Below the pieces are notes generated by a model. It made no database searches. It worked only from the letters and a program-made list of their open reading frames with translations, and had not been told where the DNA came from. 64,000 nucleotides of DNA, from contig JAYWVB010000032.1 in the NCBI GenBank assembly GCA_039881045.1, positions 124,001-188,000 of the forward strand. Direction: 5' to 3'. Source of the DNA: Chaetomium olivaceum. Its lineage: Eukaryota > Ascomycota > Sordariomycetes > Sordariales > Chaetomiaceae. A program made the translations under genes and the position numbers. Below, in pieces: positions 21,743-32,186 of the stretch (positions are counted from its first letter, which is position 1; every line of letters starts with the position of its first letter).

Positions 21743-22491
21743 TGGAGGCCTCTCCTCCTCTTTGTCGGCTTCTTGGCCGTCCTGACTCCCGCTCTGGGGT
21801 CAGCGCTATCCAAGTACCGGGAGAGTTTGGTGGCCTGAACGGGTTACAAGAGCCAATGGAAGGTCTTTGGCCTCCAAGGTCTTACAATCACAAAGAGTGC
21901 TTCAAACCGCCTGCTCACTTTTCCGGAATACATCAGACGTAAGTCGAAGTCGGATGCACTGTCAGTTGAGATGTTGCGGGGTCTTGAAGCCCCTGCTGGC
22001 TCTTTTGCGGTGTTGCACCGGGCATTAAGCTGACGTTCTGGACAGACAATGTACAGAGTCCCGATCGAGTCGATGTGGACGCCTTGAACAAGTTTTTTGC
22101 GGATCCTGCCGACCCCAAGCTCTCTGAAGTCGCCACTCTGGCCGCCTCCGACCCAAAGGGCGCCGACGGCAAGCCGCTTTACAACGGGAAGTACAACTCG
22201 AAAACCATGGTTAGCGAGGTATCGATCCACACCCGGGCATATAGGAAGATTGCCATCGAGTACCACAAAACATGGGCATATGCAACAACCGCATTAACAG
22301 ACTCCAAAGTCCTAGCCGAGGTCGACAAGTTGGGCAGTCTGCATCATGAGGCATGGAATGGGTCACAGAAAAGTCGGAAGCAAGACCTAGAGAATAGTGC
22401 GATAAAGAAGGCAAATGAGGCATTGAAGCCACGGGGTATCGAAGTCAAAACGAAACTCATACCGGGCACGAACTTACATACGATCGACTAG
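21743..22491 (+). pseudogene. Broken gene for an unknown, secreted-looking protein
   Basis: From 21743 the frame reads a signal-peptide-like stretch (RPLLLFVGFLAVLTPALGSA), then a TGA at 21815-21817. After it the same frame continues coding-like (YKSQWKVFGLQGLTITKSAS, RLLTFPEYIRRKSKSDALS) to about 22030. The text resumes in another frame as PGIKLTFWTDNVQSPDRVDVDALNKFF and runs to a TAG at 22489-22491 with no further breaks. No in-frame ATG precedes the hydrophobic stretch. The premature TGA may come from a C-to-T change in CGA. A splice solution joining the two halves in frame was not found. The family is not recognised. Confidence 0.4.
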
Positions 22492-23068
22492 ATTAACTTA
22501 TTCTAGCAGCTGCGTACAAAGGGCGGGGGAATCAAGGACTTCAAGCAGATTGTACATATTGTCCGTTCACATAGAGTGGTCAAGACACCGGGTAACGACG
22601 GGAAGGGGCACGATAACATTACAAGGTCGATGCAAGCTTCGCACTCTTTGGTAGGAAGTCCGGAAGATGGATGTTAGACGAGGGGACAGGTAATAGCACT
22701 CAGAACAATCAATTGAAGATAGAGTGGAACAAATTGTGTTTGTATCAACCACGCGATGCTTCTCTCATTTCAAGTTGTGCTTGTGAATTGCAATAGTTGA
22801 TTGTGTTTAGAGTGGGCGAGAAGGGGCCTTTGTTGGGCTGAGCTGAGCTGATCATGATACCGGTAGTTAGTTAGGAGTGATTACCTAACCTTATAAATTG
22901 TTCCAACGTGGTCTGATACTTGTGGATAGAAGCACAGCAAACTTACAGCGGCAAAAAAAGTATATACGTGTTCTGGGTGGTGAGGTGTAACTATTATCCT
23001 ACAGTTCCAACGCCCTGACCGCGGATCAACATGGACACCACATGCAAGCCACTCGCTTCTCCTCAGAC
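22492..23068. other. Spacer, nothing recognised
   Basis: About 580 bp of mixed composition with only trivial open frames. It follows a plus-strand gene end and precedes the 3' end of the minus-strand paralogue pair. Confidence 0.4.
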
Positions 23069-23806
23069 TCAGGGCCGGGGCGGAAGTCGCCAACTAGATG
23101 GGCCCGAAGCAGCCGCAAGTCCGTACCCGTCTTCAACCACTGAACCTCTCACGGACCACCGCACACCCTCCTCCTCGGAGTATGAACCCACCCTCATCTC
23201 CAACCCTACAACGGCCAGCGTCAGGCAGGGCTCCAGTATCCGCGGGGCCGGTGGGATCCCGCCGTAACCCGGACCCTGCAACTGCTTGATCACCTCCTCC
23301 AGCTCCTGCGAGACGGCCATCATAGTCGCGTCACTTATACCCCGTCCCCAGGGTATCGCTGCATTCTTGGACTCGCTACTCGCAACCGGGGCAGGCGGCA
23401 GCGTACAGAGGGCAAAGGCTCTAACACCGCCCCCCGGGACATTCTTGTCCATGACGACGTATATGCCCGTGTTGTCCCATGGAATCTTCACCGCCACCTT
23501 CTCCCCGCCGTCTGTGAGTTCGGTGCAATGGAGATCTCGCTCAAGGGGTCCCGCGTCCGAGTGCCCAAATCCATCCTCCTTAGGGAAGGCGGACTGAAAA
23601 GCGGCGAGCGGTAATTCCAAGGCCCTCTTGCGTAGACTGTAAAAAGAAGTCTGGTTATCTCCGATTTGGTGCTCGGCGAAGCTCAGAAGGAACTCCTCGC
23701 GCGTGGCAACGCCGGGGAAGCCGTCGGCGAAGACTTCACGCTCTTCGAAGTCGATGCGTCCTGGCTTGAAAGGGGCGTTGGATTGAGAGTTGGTGGATTT
23801 AGACAA
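23069..23806 (-). CDS. Unknown-family protein, second member of a tandem pair
   Basis: A 245-residue open frame without a visible signal peptide. It shares a core with the gene just upstream (23831-24757): AFPKEDGFGHSDAGPLERDL against HFPEEDGFQHVKGPFGRELY, then EKVAVKIPWDNT against EEVAVTIPEDDT, and a later LxVVGLEMRVG against LVCVGNKIGLY block. It begins only 24 bp after the upstream stop, which is unusually close for separate fungal genes. Its last ~35 residues are Gly/Ser/Pro-rich and do not match the partner, so the true 3' end could involve an unseen intron. Function unknown; the family is not recognised. Confidence 0.55.
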   Translation of the reverse strand: MSKSTNSQSNAPFKPGRIDFEEREVFADGFPGVATREEFLLSFAEHQIGDNQTSFYSLRKRALELPLAAFQSAFPKEDGFGHSDAGPLERDLHCTELTDGGEKVAVKIPWDNTGIYVVMDKNVPGGGVRAFALCTLPPAPVASSESKNAAIPWGRGISDATMMAVSQELEEVIKQLQGPGYGGIPPAPRILEPCLTLAVVGLEMRVGSYSEEEGVRWSVRGSVVEDGYGLAAASGPSSWRLPPRP

Positions 23807-23830
23807 GGACTCGGCGTCCCGTAGAAGGGG

Positions 23831-24757
23831 TTACGGGGGTAGCCCGCTTTTCCTCCGAATTTCCTCGTCAAACTTCAACAGCATCCAGCCCTTGTTTGCC
23901 TGCGGCTCGCACAAGCCCTCCGCCTTTGAGTACTCATAGAGGCCTATCTTGTTCCCTACACACACCAGGGACAAGCAACCCTCCAGCCACTCGTCCGGCA
24001 CCGGTTTGGACCCCTCGAAGTTCGGGTTTTGGAGCTTTTTGAACATGTCCAGCAGCGCCTGCCTCGCGGCGCCGAAGGCAGCGTCGCTTGTGTTTGCAGG
24101 CTCAGCCTCACTGCCGGGATACTCGGGTGGCAGCATGGACAAAGCGAGGCACACGGCACCGCCCTGTCTGATGCCGTCAACTCTGGCCCGGAGGTCGCCT
24201 CTCTTCGCGGCCTGGAACACCCACGTATCGTCCTCCGGGATGGTCACCGCCACCTCCTCGCCGCCCTCGGTTGTCTCGGTGTAGTATAACTCTCGCCCGA
24301 ACGGCCCCTTCACGTGTTGGAATCCGTCCTCCTCGGGAAAGTGGGTTTGGAGAAAATAAAGGGGAGTCATCAAGGTCATGTTGCGGATGTCTTCTGTCAC
24401 TTGGAAGTCCAAGACCCAGTCGAGCTCTGCGTCTGAGGCATGGTCGGGCCCCTGAGGCGCGTCATCATCGTGCCTGACTGCGCTGGCGCGTTCGGGTTGG
24501 GGTTCGGGCATTGTGGATTTGGATTTGCGGCCCTGGCCGAGAATGGTTGATGTGTGAGGGCTAGAAATGGTTGGTCTTGAAGGAGAGGAGGTGGTGAGGC
24601 TGCGGTGGATGGTCGCAAGTCCGAGTCCTGGTCGACGCGTCGGATTGAGCACGCGTTGTTGGACTTGCCGAACTGGCGGATCGCATGTACGTAACCGAAC
24701 GACACGACTAAGCAACAGCGCCATGCTTGGATGGACACGGCTGTGCGAAAACACCAA
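23831..24757 (-). CDS. Unknown-family protein, first member of a tandem pair; possible mitochondrial leader
   Basis: A 308-residue open frame. The first ~75 residues are Arg/Ser/Leu/Thr-rich and nearly free of acidic residues (MALLLSRVVRLRT, RSLTTSSPSRPT), resembling a mitochondrial targeting sequence. An alternative start at MPEPQPERA would remove it. The remainder holds the acidic core shared with the downstream neighbour (HFPEEDGFQHVKG, ETTEGGEEVAVTIPEDD, LLDMFKKLQNPNFEG). No enzyme motif is recognised. The pair most likely arose by tandem duplication followed by divergence; sequence similarity is moderate, so it is not recent. Confidence 0.55.
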   Translation of the reverse strand: MVFSHSRVHPSMALLLSRVVRLRTCDPPVRQVQQRVLNPTRRPGLGLATIHRSLTTSSPSRPTISSPHTSTILGQGRKSKSTMPEPQPERASAVRHDDDAPQGPDHASDAELDWVLDFQVTEDIRNMTLMTPLYFLQTHFPEEDGFQHVKGPFGRELYYTETTEGGEEVAVTIPEDDTWVFQAAKRGDLRARVDGIRQGGAVCLALSMLPPEYPGSEAEPANTSDAAFGAARQALLDMFKKLQNPNFEGSKPVPDEWLEGCLSLVCVGNKIGLYEYSKAEGLCEPQANKGWMLLKFDEEIRRKSGLPP

Positions 24758-25771
24758 GTCGTTTGTCTGTCAGGTGATGTGTGTTGTGAGGTTATGTTTC
24801 CTTCCTTCCATTCTGCCGTTTTTCCTCCATGAACCCAATCGGGATTTGGAGCGCGCAAATCCCCCTCCCGTACGCGCCGCCGCCTTGGGCTCGGGCCAAT
24901 GCTAACCGACAAGCAGTTTTGCGTAACTTCCATGGGTTGGTTGCACTGCCCCTCGGAATCGGTTCAGCCCGACGCGTGGGCGTTTGGGCGGTGCATCATT
25001 TTGGACGCGGGGTTCGGTCGAGGAACTGAACCCGTGGGTAGTGGTGGGTGCATTTCTGAGTTGCGAGGTCATTCGAGAATGGAATTGTAAAGTTCCAACT
25101 GGAGTGGATGGATTTATTGCTACACTGTTAGATTATTATTGGTTTTACACACCCGATTTGGGTGCTTGGCGCTCTCCTTCTATGTACTTGCCGCTGGCTG
25201 CAGCGGACTTGACGTGACCCGATGCAAAGCACTTCGGTTGCCCCGCTGGGCAGCGGGAGCTTGCCACATCAGGCACATTCGACTTGCAGATTCGCCCCGC
25301 CTTCTTCTTGCAAGGTCGATGCATGTTACACGGAGCTATCAATTCGTGCTTGCAGCACACACGATAAACAGGCGCGCAGGTGATGCCGGGCAGTGCTTCC
25401 GGATTCCGTTTCCTCGTCTCTTGCCCCCTCTGGAGAAGAGCGCGGAGCTTGAGACAGACTTGAAACAAAGCTGGGGCGGCGAGTTAACCAACAAAAGAAT
25501 GAAAGGCGCACCACTGCAGGCAACCCTACCTTCACTTCGTCTGAACAATAAAAGAATTGCCTTCAAACACCGTGACTGCCCTCTTCGATTTTTCTGGCGT
25601 TTCTCGATTTCTCGACTTCTTGTGTTTCCCGAATGCCAATTTTCCATGCATTGACTCGCACCCTACCCCAAGGCAGTGGTTTTATTCATTTGTGTTTCCA
25701 ACTTACCATCTTACATGCAATACTTCACCATCACTTCACCCAAGTAATACACCATAATCTAGTCCACCATC
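24758..25771. other. Divergent promoter region
   Basis: About 1 kb between the minus-strand tandem pair and the plus-strand oxysterol-binding gene; it must contain both promoters. Short open frames on both strands overlap and lack motifs. The last ~150 bp before the downstream ATG are C/T/A-rich, typical of fungal core promoters. Confidence 0.4.
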
Positions 25772-27093
25772 ATGGACAGCAAAACATTTTCCTCACGCAT
25801 GCGGGAGCTGGTCAAGGTCCGTACTCCTCAACTCTTCTAACACCCGCAGCAAAACCCCTAACCAGTGTCACCCGCATTCAGTTCCTCGGATCCGTCAAGG
25901 GCGATCTAGCGAATGTAACCGGGCCACCATCGCTCCTCGCCCCCTCCTCCGTCGTCGAAGTCGGCCACTGCTGGGCCCAGCGCCCCTCCGTCTTCGCCGC
26001 CCCCGCCCTCGAACCCAACCCGGAAAAGCGCGCTCTGCTAGTCCTGCGCTGGTTCCTCATCGCCCTGCGCAGCCAGCTCTACGTTGGCGTCGACGATGCC
26101 CCGGCGGGCCACACCCCCACCACGATCCCAATCTCCACCAACAAGCCAACGACCCCAGCCCCGGCAAAGTCCATCCGCAAACCCCTCAACGCCTTCCTAG
26201 GCGAGCTCTTCCTCGCCAGCTGGACCGACGAAGCCTCCAAATCCACCACCGAACTCATCGCCGAGCAGGTGTCGCACCACCCGCCCATCACGGCCATGCA
26301 CGTCACCGACCGCGCCCACGGCGTGCGCGCCGACGGCTACGCCCGCGTCGAGATGACCTTCAACGGCGCCGTCAACATCCGCCAGGTGGGCCATGCGACG
26401 CTACGTGTGGAGAGGTATGACGAGGATTATCTGGTGCCGCTGCCGGATGTCAAGGTCAGGGGGTTTTTGTCGGGTTGCTTGTACCCGAGATTGCGGGCAC
26501 GTATCATATCGTGGGGAGCAATGGACTGGTGTCGGAGGTGAGGTTTTGGGGGGAGGGCCTGCTGAGGGGGAAGCGGAACTCGTTCGAGGCGCGCCTGTTT
26601 CGGAAGGAGGATGTGCAGCGGAAGAAACACATCTATGAGGTCACTGGGGCGTGGAATGAGGGGTGGACGGTGAAGGACTGCAGCACCGGAGAGGTGTTGG
26701 AGGTGTACGAGGTGGGGGCGCCGGAGAACGACCCCGTGCCGATGGACATCGAGCCCGTAGAGGCACAGGACCCGTTCGAGTCCCGCAGGGCTTGGGATGG
26801 CGTGCTGCAGGGCTTGCGGAGCGGGGATGTGCGACAGGTGGTGGCCGAGAAAACTAAGATCGAGCAGGCGCAGCGGCAGATGCGGGCCAGCGAGGCGGCG
26901 AGGGGGACGTCGTGGCAGCCGTTGTTCTTCCGGTCGCTCCAGGCCCATGACCATCAGTGTTCCATCGCTTGTCAGAGGGCCTGGCTGGCAACTCCACCAC
27001 GACCGTACCAAGGGGGTGTGGAGGGTGGACGATGAGAAGGTGAAGAAGCCGCAGCGGCCGTTCAGGGGCGACCTCACACCTTTCGGGTACTGA
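25772..27093 (+). CDS. Oxysterol-binding protein (Osh4/Kes1-like), three apparent frame breaks
   Basis: A cytosolic lipid-transfer protein that exchanges sterol and PI4P between membranes. Exon 1 is 25772-25816 (MDSKTFSSRMRELVK) and exon 2 is 25882-27093; the 65-bp intron has a weak GTCCGT donor, a CTAAC branch site and a TTCAG acceptor. The family signature EQVSHHPP is present, with KGDLANVTGPPSLLAP and KPLNAFLGELFLASW before it. WNEGWTVKD and GVWRVDDEK follow towards the C-terminus, and the gene ends GDLTPFGY. With single missing bases at about 26486, 26956 and 26982 the product would be 419 residues, near the usual length of the short, PH-less class. In each case the conserved text resumes directly in the next frame, so base-call errors are as likely as mutation. 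Confidence 0.75.
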
Positions 27094-27816
27094 CCAAAAA
27101 AAGTTTTTTCGTTGGCGTTGTTTCCATGCATAGCGCTGGCGTCAGGATACTGTATTTGGAAGATATGGCGCGGGTCTTACATGCTATTTGATGATAGATA
27201 GCTTCAACTATTACGCAGCTTTACACCTCTAGGGGGCTCGGAACTCTATCCATGTGCCCACATAAAAAATAATAAAAAGTGCCCCGGATTTCCGAAAGGG
27301 GAAATCCACCGGATAATCATACTGTGTAACTAGATTGAAGTGGACAGAAAAGGAAGGGAAGTCATCATTCCTTCTTGGCATCGCTGACTGCAGTCCCGCC
27401 GCTTTCCGGAGACAGTCAGCTTTGTTGGCTTCCTCAAACGAGAACAAAGCTGCCAGGCTCTCGATTGTTCATCTGATCTAGACTCCCTCAACCCGTAGAG
27501 CTTGTGTTAAAACCAACACCAAACAAACCACCGTCGAAACGCGCTAGCGTTCTCGGGTACTCTGTTGCCAACCGCGAAAAGTCCCGCGCGGCAAGCGTCG
27601 GCCGAGAATTCCGAGGCCGGGGCCGGTCCAACGACTAAATATTTATCCTCAGCATTTCCCACGCAACCGCGAATCTTTTGATGGGCACGGGGAAATATTA
27701 ACAATTTTCCTCAGGACCATCTTTTGACGGAATTAAACGAGAATTGACTCGGCCGGCAAGACGAGACATCATTAGGCCGCAAAGGAAAGACCACGCAAAT
27801 TTGAACAGCGTGGGAG
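27094..27816. other. Spacer upstream of the D-lactate dehydrogenase gene
   Basis: About 720 bp, AT-richer than the flanking genes, without a credible open frame. It holds the 3' UTR of the oxysterol-binding gene and the promoter of the next gene. Confidence 0.4.
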
Positions 27817-29499
27817 ATGAAAGGGCGCCAGTTGATATTGGGGCTTTCGGGGTTTCTCCCCCGGAGAACATCCAGATTACAGGCTTGCCGGTGGCCATCG
27901 CAGCAAGTCAGAAAGTCAACCAACGGTCCGTCCCATAGCGGAACATCATCTACGGGTGAAGATGAAAGTAAGGGTTCGAATGGGGCAGTTTTTGCCGTCA
28001 CAATGGGCGTCGTTGGGTTCGTCGCCGGCGCTGTTTTAGCCAGTAATGGGACCATTGAGCTCGAGTCTATCCCTCGCAAACCACCCTACGCCAGTCGTAG
28101 TAAAATGTTGCAGGTCGCGGAAGAGATCGCCGAGATTATCGGCGAAGACGCGGTCACCTACGACGCCGACGTGCTAGAACATCACGGCCACTCGGACTGG
28201 TCGACCTCCAACTCGCCCGGACGTGCCGTCGCAGTTGTCTACCCCAAGTCCACCGAGGATGTGTCGGCTATTGCGCGTATTTGCCACCGCTCCAGCGTGC
28301 CCATGGTGCCTTTCGGTGCCGGGTCCAGCGTCGAGGGCAACTTCTCACAACCTCACTCCGGCATCTGCATTGACTTTTCCTTCATGGACAAGATCATCGC
28401 TTTCCACCCCGACGACATGGACGTGGTCGTGCAGCCGGGCGTGAACTGGATGGACTTGAACAAGCACATCGCCGATAGCGGCCTGTTCGCGCCCATGGAC
28501 CCCTCCCCGACCGCCACCGTCGGCGGAATGGTGTCGACCAACTGCTCCGGAACTAACGCTTTTCGTTACGGTACCATGAAGGACTGGGTCCTCAACCTCA
28601 CAGTTGTCCTCGCCGACGGCACCGTCATCAAGACCCGACGACGCCCCCGCAAGACCTCAGCCGGGTACAACCTCACCGGCCTCTTCGTCGGCGCCGAGGG
28701 CACCCTGGGGATAGTGACCGAAGCCACTCTCAAACTTGCGCCCATCCCGCAAGACACCAGCGTCGCCGTTGTATCCTTCCCCACCATCCACGCCGCTGCC
28801 GCCGCCGCCACCACTCTCATCCGCTCCGGCATCCCACTCGCCGCCCTCGAAATCATGGACGAGCAACAAATGGCCATCCTCAATGCCCACGGAAGCCCCG
28901 CCGTCCGCAAACGCCGGTGGGCCGAGCAACCCACCCTCTTCCTCAAGTTCTCAGGCACCACCGCGGCCGTCAAATCCGACGCAGCCCGCACCGCGGCCTT
29001 ACTCAAGCAAACCGCGGGCGGCAGCAAGTTCCACGTCGCCGGCTCCCGGCAAGAGGAAGCCGACCTGTGGGCCGCGCGCAAGGAGTCGCTCTTCACCATG
29101 ACCAGCACGCGGCCCGAGGGGTATGCGATGTGGTCGACCGACGTCGCCGTGCCGATATCGCGGCTGGCCGAGATGATTACCTGGTCGCAAGGCGAGTGTG
29201 GGAAGCTGGGCATCTTCGCGTCGGTGGTTGGGCACGTCGGAGACGGGAATTTCCATGTGGCCATGATCTATGATCCGCGCGATGAGGTGCAGAAGGAGGC
29301 CGTGGCCGGATGTGTGCATCGGATGATGGGGAAGGCGCTGGAGATGGAGGGGACGGTGAGTGGAGAGCATGCGATTGGGATTGGGAAAAAGGAATGTTTG
29401 AGGGATGAGCTTGGGAAGGAGACGATTGGGGTGATGAAAGCGTTCAAAAAGGCCGTGGATCCGAGGGGGGTCATGAATCCGGGCAAAGTGTTTGACTAG
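27817..29499 (+). CDS. D-lactate dehydrogenase (cytochrome), mitochondrial
   Basis: An intact 560-residue, intronless open frame. It oxidises D-lactate to pyruvate and passes electrons to cytochrome c at the inner mitochondrial membrane. The N-terminus is an Arg-rich mitochondrial leader (about 1-45), followed by one hydrophobic anchor (about 58-78; VFAVTMGVVGFVAGAVLAS). The FAD-binding PCMH domain (about 135-315) contains VPFGAGSSVEGN, PTATVGGMVSTNCSG and GYNLTGLFVGAEGTLG. The FAD-linked oxidase C-terminal domain (about 320-555) has VVGHVGDGNFHVAMI with the metal/substrate histidines, EGTVSGEHAIGIGKKE and the closing VDPRGVMNPGKVF. Length and motifs match the yeast Dld1 type. No lesions were seen. 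Confidence 0.93.
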   Translation: MKGRQLILGLSGFLPRRTSRLQACRWPSQQVRKSTNGPSHSGTSSTGEDESKGSNGAVFAVTMGVVGFVAGAVLASNGTIELESIPRKPPYASRSKMLQVAEEIAEIIGEDAVTYDADVLEHHGHSDWSTSNSPGRAVAVVYPKSTEDVSAIARICHRSSVPMVPFGAGSSVEGNFSQPHSGICIDFSFMDKIIAFHPDDMDVVVQPGVNWMDLNKHIADSGLFAPMDPSPTATVGGMVSTNCSGTNAFRYGTMKDWVLNLTVVLADGTVIKTRRRPRKTSAGYNLTGLFVGAEGTLGIVTEATLKLAPIPQDTSVAVVSFPTIHAAAAAATTLIRSGIPLAALEIMDEQQMAILNAHGSPAVRKRRWAEQPTLFLKFSGTTAAVKSDAARTAALLKQTAGGSKFHVAGSRQEEADLWAARKESLFTMTSTRPEGYAMWSTDVAVPISRLAEMITWSQGECGKLGIFASVVGHVGDGNFHVAMIYDPRDEVQKEAVAGCVHRMMGKALEMEGTVSGEHAIGIGKKECLRDELGKETIGVMKAFKKAVDPRGVMNPGKVFD

Positions 29500-29753
29500 G
29501 CGATTGTTGAGGAAGGGGAGAAGGGGGCGTGCTGGCTAGGTACCTTGCCGTGTAATAAGGCTAAGGGATCAAGGGGCCGACCCGGTGCCCAGCAGCAACA
29601 ATGCTAGAGTGATACAGTGCACTGGAATGATACAGGAAGTCATATTAGGTATCCATACCCGGTGAAATGCTTCTGTCAAAAGGGGAAACTCGACCTCAGG
29701 CCCGAAGCAGGAGCCATTGCTTATCCAAAGCCGTACTCCATTTCCTAAGCCCT

Positions 29754-31472
29754 TCACTCTGCGCTAGCCTCGTTCTCTAACACCTCCTTCGCCATCGCCC
29801 GCCCCGCTGCCCTCCCGGAAAAGATGCAGCCGCCCAGAAACGTGCCCTCCAGCGAGCTATACCCATGCACACCACCACCGCCAAACCCAGCGGCTTCGCC
29901 CGCCGCATACAAGCCCGGGAACTCCGTCCCGTCCGCCCGCATGACATTGCTGTCCAGGTTTGTCTCAATCCCGCCCAGTGTCTTTCTCGTGAGCAGGTTC
30001 ATCCTCACCGCAATCAGCGGGCCGTGGTTTTGGACGTCCAACAACCGGTGCGGCGGCGCAATACGGCTCCTCTTATCGGGCCAGTAGGTGCGGGCGCTGT
30101 GTATCAACATCGCCTGGGCGTCCTTGGAGTACGTGTTGACAAACTGTCCGTCGCGGGTCTCGACCACTTCGAGCACCTCAGCGTAATCGAGCTTCGGTGC
30201 GCCGGGGACGTCGGCGATCAGTTCGTTCATGCCCTTGACTAGGTCTTCGAGGTTGTCACGAACAACAAAATCCGCACCGTGCTTGACAAAGTTTTGGACG
30301 GGGATGGTGCCCTTAGAGCTAAAGATGCGCTGGGTTAGGAGCTGCCAGATCGATTTGCCAGTCACATCAGGGTTCTGCTCGGATCCGGACAGCGCGAACT
30401 CGCGGGCCACAATCGACTGGTCCGCAATGAACCATGTGTAGTCGTAACCGGTGCTGCAAATATGCTTAAGAGTTGCCAGCGTGTCGCAGCCGGGGAAAAG
30501 GAACGGGGGTAGGCGCTTGCCGGTGGCGTCAAGCCAGAGGGAGGAGGGAGCGGGGAGCACGCGGATGCCGTGACCTGGCCAGATCGGATCCCAGTTGGCA
30601 AGTCCTTCAGTGTAGTGCCACATCCTGTCGCGGTTGATAACATTGGCGCCAGCGGCCTCGGTGATGTCAATCATGCGACCGTCAACATGGGCAGGCACGC
30701 CGACGACAAAGTTCTTTGGGATGTTTGGGCCCAGGCGGTCAACAGGCCAGCAGGCCTTCACCTTATCGACATCGCCGCCGATACCACCGGAGGAAACCAG
30801 CACGGCGGAACCACGGATCTCAAACTCTCCGATCACGGTCCTGGACGACTTGACCCCTCGGGGGGATTCGTCCGCCTCCAACACCCGTCCCTTGACGCCG
30901 ACCGCGCGCCCGGTCTTCTCGTCGATGATCACCTCGTCGACCATATGCCGGTGCTTGAACTCAACGATGCCCTTCTGCTCCGCCGCCTTCACGGGCTCAG
31001 CAAACACGCGCACAACTTCCGGCCCAGTCCCCCACGTCAGATGGAACCGCGGCACCGAGTTGCCATGCCCGTCCGCCCGCCCATCACCGCGCTCGGCCCA
31101 GCCCACGTTCATCAGAAACCCTATCCCGCGGGCCTTTACGTAGCTCTCCATTTCGTCCGCGGCGAAGTCGACAAAGGCCTTGGCCCACTTGCGCGGCCAA
31201 TAGTCCTCCCCGCGGTCGAAACGCGCCGAGCCGAACCAGTCGCGCATGGCCAGCTCGCGCGAGTCCTTGATGCCCATTCGGCGCTGCTCTGCGGAGTCTA
31301 CGCAAAAGAGCCCGCCCAACGACCAGAAGGCCTGGCCGCCCAGGTTCGCTTCATTTTCCTGGTCGAGTATGAGGGTCGGGACATTTTGTTGGGAGAGCTC
31401 GAAGGCGGCGACGAGGCCAGCAAGACCTGCGCCGACAATGATGACGGGCTTCTTTTCGGTGTCGGATGTCAT
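29754..31472 (-). CDS. FAD-dependent dehydrogenase (fumarate reductase/KsdD-like fold)
   Basis: An intact single-exon frame of 572 residues from MTSDTEKKP; an upstream ATG at 31508 would add 12. The FAD-binding Rossmann motif is at the N-terminus (VIIVGAGLAGLVAAFELSQQ), with LGGQAFWSLGG after it as in the succinate dehydrogenase/fumarate reductase flavoprotein and 3-ketosteroid dehydrogenase superfamily. The C-terminal FAD segment is FPGLYAAGEAAGFGGGGVHG followed by LEGTFLGGCIFSGRAAGR. It belongs to the soluble FAD-binding dehydrogenase group shared by fungi and actinobacteria; the substrate is unknown. No signal peptide or membrane segment. It converges with the D-lactate dehydrogenase gene across a 254-bp gap. 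Confidence 0.88.
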   Translation of the reverse strand: MTSDTEKKPVIIVGAGLAGLVAAFELSQQNVPTLILDQENEANLGGQAFWSLGGLFCVDSAEQRRMGIKDSRELAMRDWFGSARFDRGEDYWPRKWAKAFVDFAADEMESYVKARGIGFLMNVGWAERGDGRADGHGNSVPRFHLTWGTGPEVVRVFAEPVKAAEQKGIVEFKHRHMVDEVIIDEKTGRAVGVKGRVLEADESPRGVKSSRTVIGEFEIRGSAVLVSSGGIGGDVDKVKACWPVDRLGPNIPKNFVVGVPAHVDGRMIDITEAAGANVINRDRMWHYTEGLANWDPIWPGHGIRVLPAPSSLWLDATGKRLPPFLFPGCDTLATLKHICSTGYDYTWFIADQSIVAREFALSGSEQNPDVTGKSIWQLLTQRIFSSKGTIPVQNFVKHGADFVVRDNLEDLVKGMNELIADVPGAPKLDYAEVLEVVETRDGQFVNTYSKDAQAMLIHSARTYWPDKRSRIAPPHRLLDVQNHGPLIAVRMNLLTRKTLGGIETNLDSNVMRADGTEFPGLYAAGEAAGFGGGGVHGYSSLEGTFLGGCIFSGRAAGRAMAKEVLENEASAE

Positions 31473-32186
31473 CTTGGTTCGATTCGGCGGTTCGAGCGAA
31501 GGAAGCAAGGGAGCTATTTAAAGCGAGCGCGGCAGGTGAGAGGTAAGGTGGAGGGGTTGCTGGTTCGGGGATTGGGTCAGCTGTGAGAATGGCCAACTGG
31601 GATTGAACTTGAAGCTTCAAAAAACATACCTACCTCTCTACCACCATGGTTGTCACGGTGGTTGGCGGTGGTGAGATGACCGGCCACCGCAAGTACCGGC
31701 CATCCCTGGGTGCCTCGGTTCCCAAACCGCCCGCATGGTTATGGTGCGACTTCCCCGCGTGCAAGTGGTTGGAGTTGCCTGCCCGGTTGGGGTACATGTG
31801 CCGGACTCTCCGGGTTAGGGTCACTTCCACTGCAGGACCCCTGCTTAACGGTCGGGCAGCTCGAGGACCAAAAGGTCCCGACTGAGCCCCGCACCATCAG
31901 CTCTGCAGTGCGCCGAGGCCCGGGCCCAATCATTTCCGGAATATAGCGGCATGAAACCGAATCGCCTCGCTGACAGCCTTCACTCGATCGAGCGGCCTTG
32001 CATCGCCCCATGTCGCAGGGCTGTGCATCAACATGCATGTGGTTTAACGAAACCAGAGCTTCGTCTGCTTCAAGTTCTACCTAACAATGGCCATTCGGCT
32101 ACTCGTACCCAACGAGCTGAGCCGACCTGACCCAGTGGTCAATTTCGTGGCTTCAAAGCTTCAAACACGCCGAAGACGAATGTCGA
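31473..32186. other. Divergent spacer between the FAD dehydrogenase and Helo-like genes
   Basis: About 700 bp holding both promoters. Short open frames at 31630-31946 lie on both strands without motifs. Nothing else is recognised. Confidence 0.4.
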
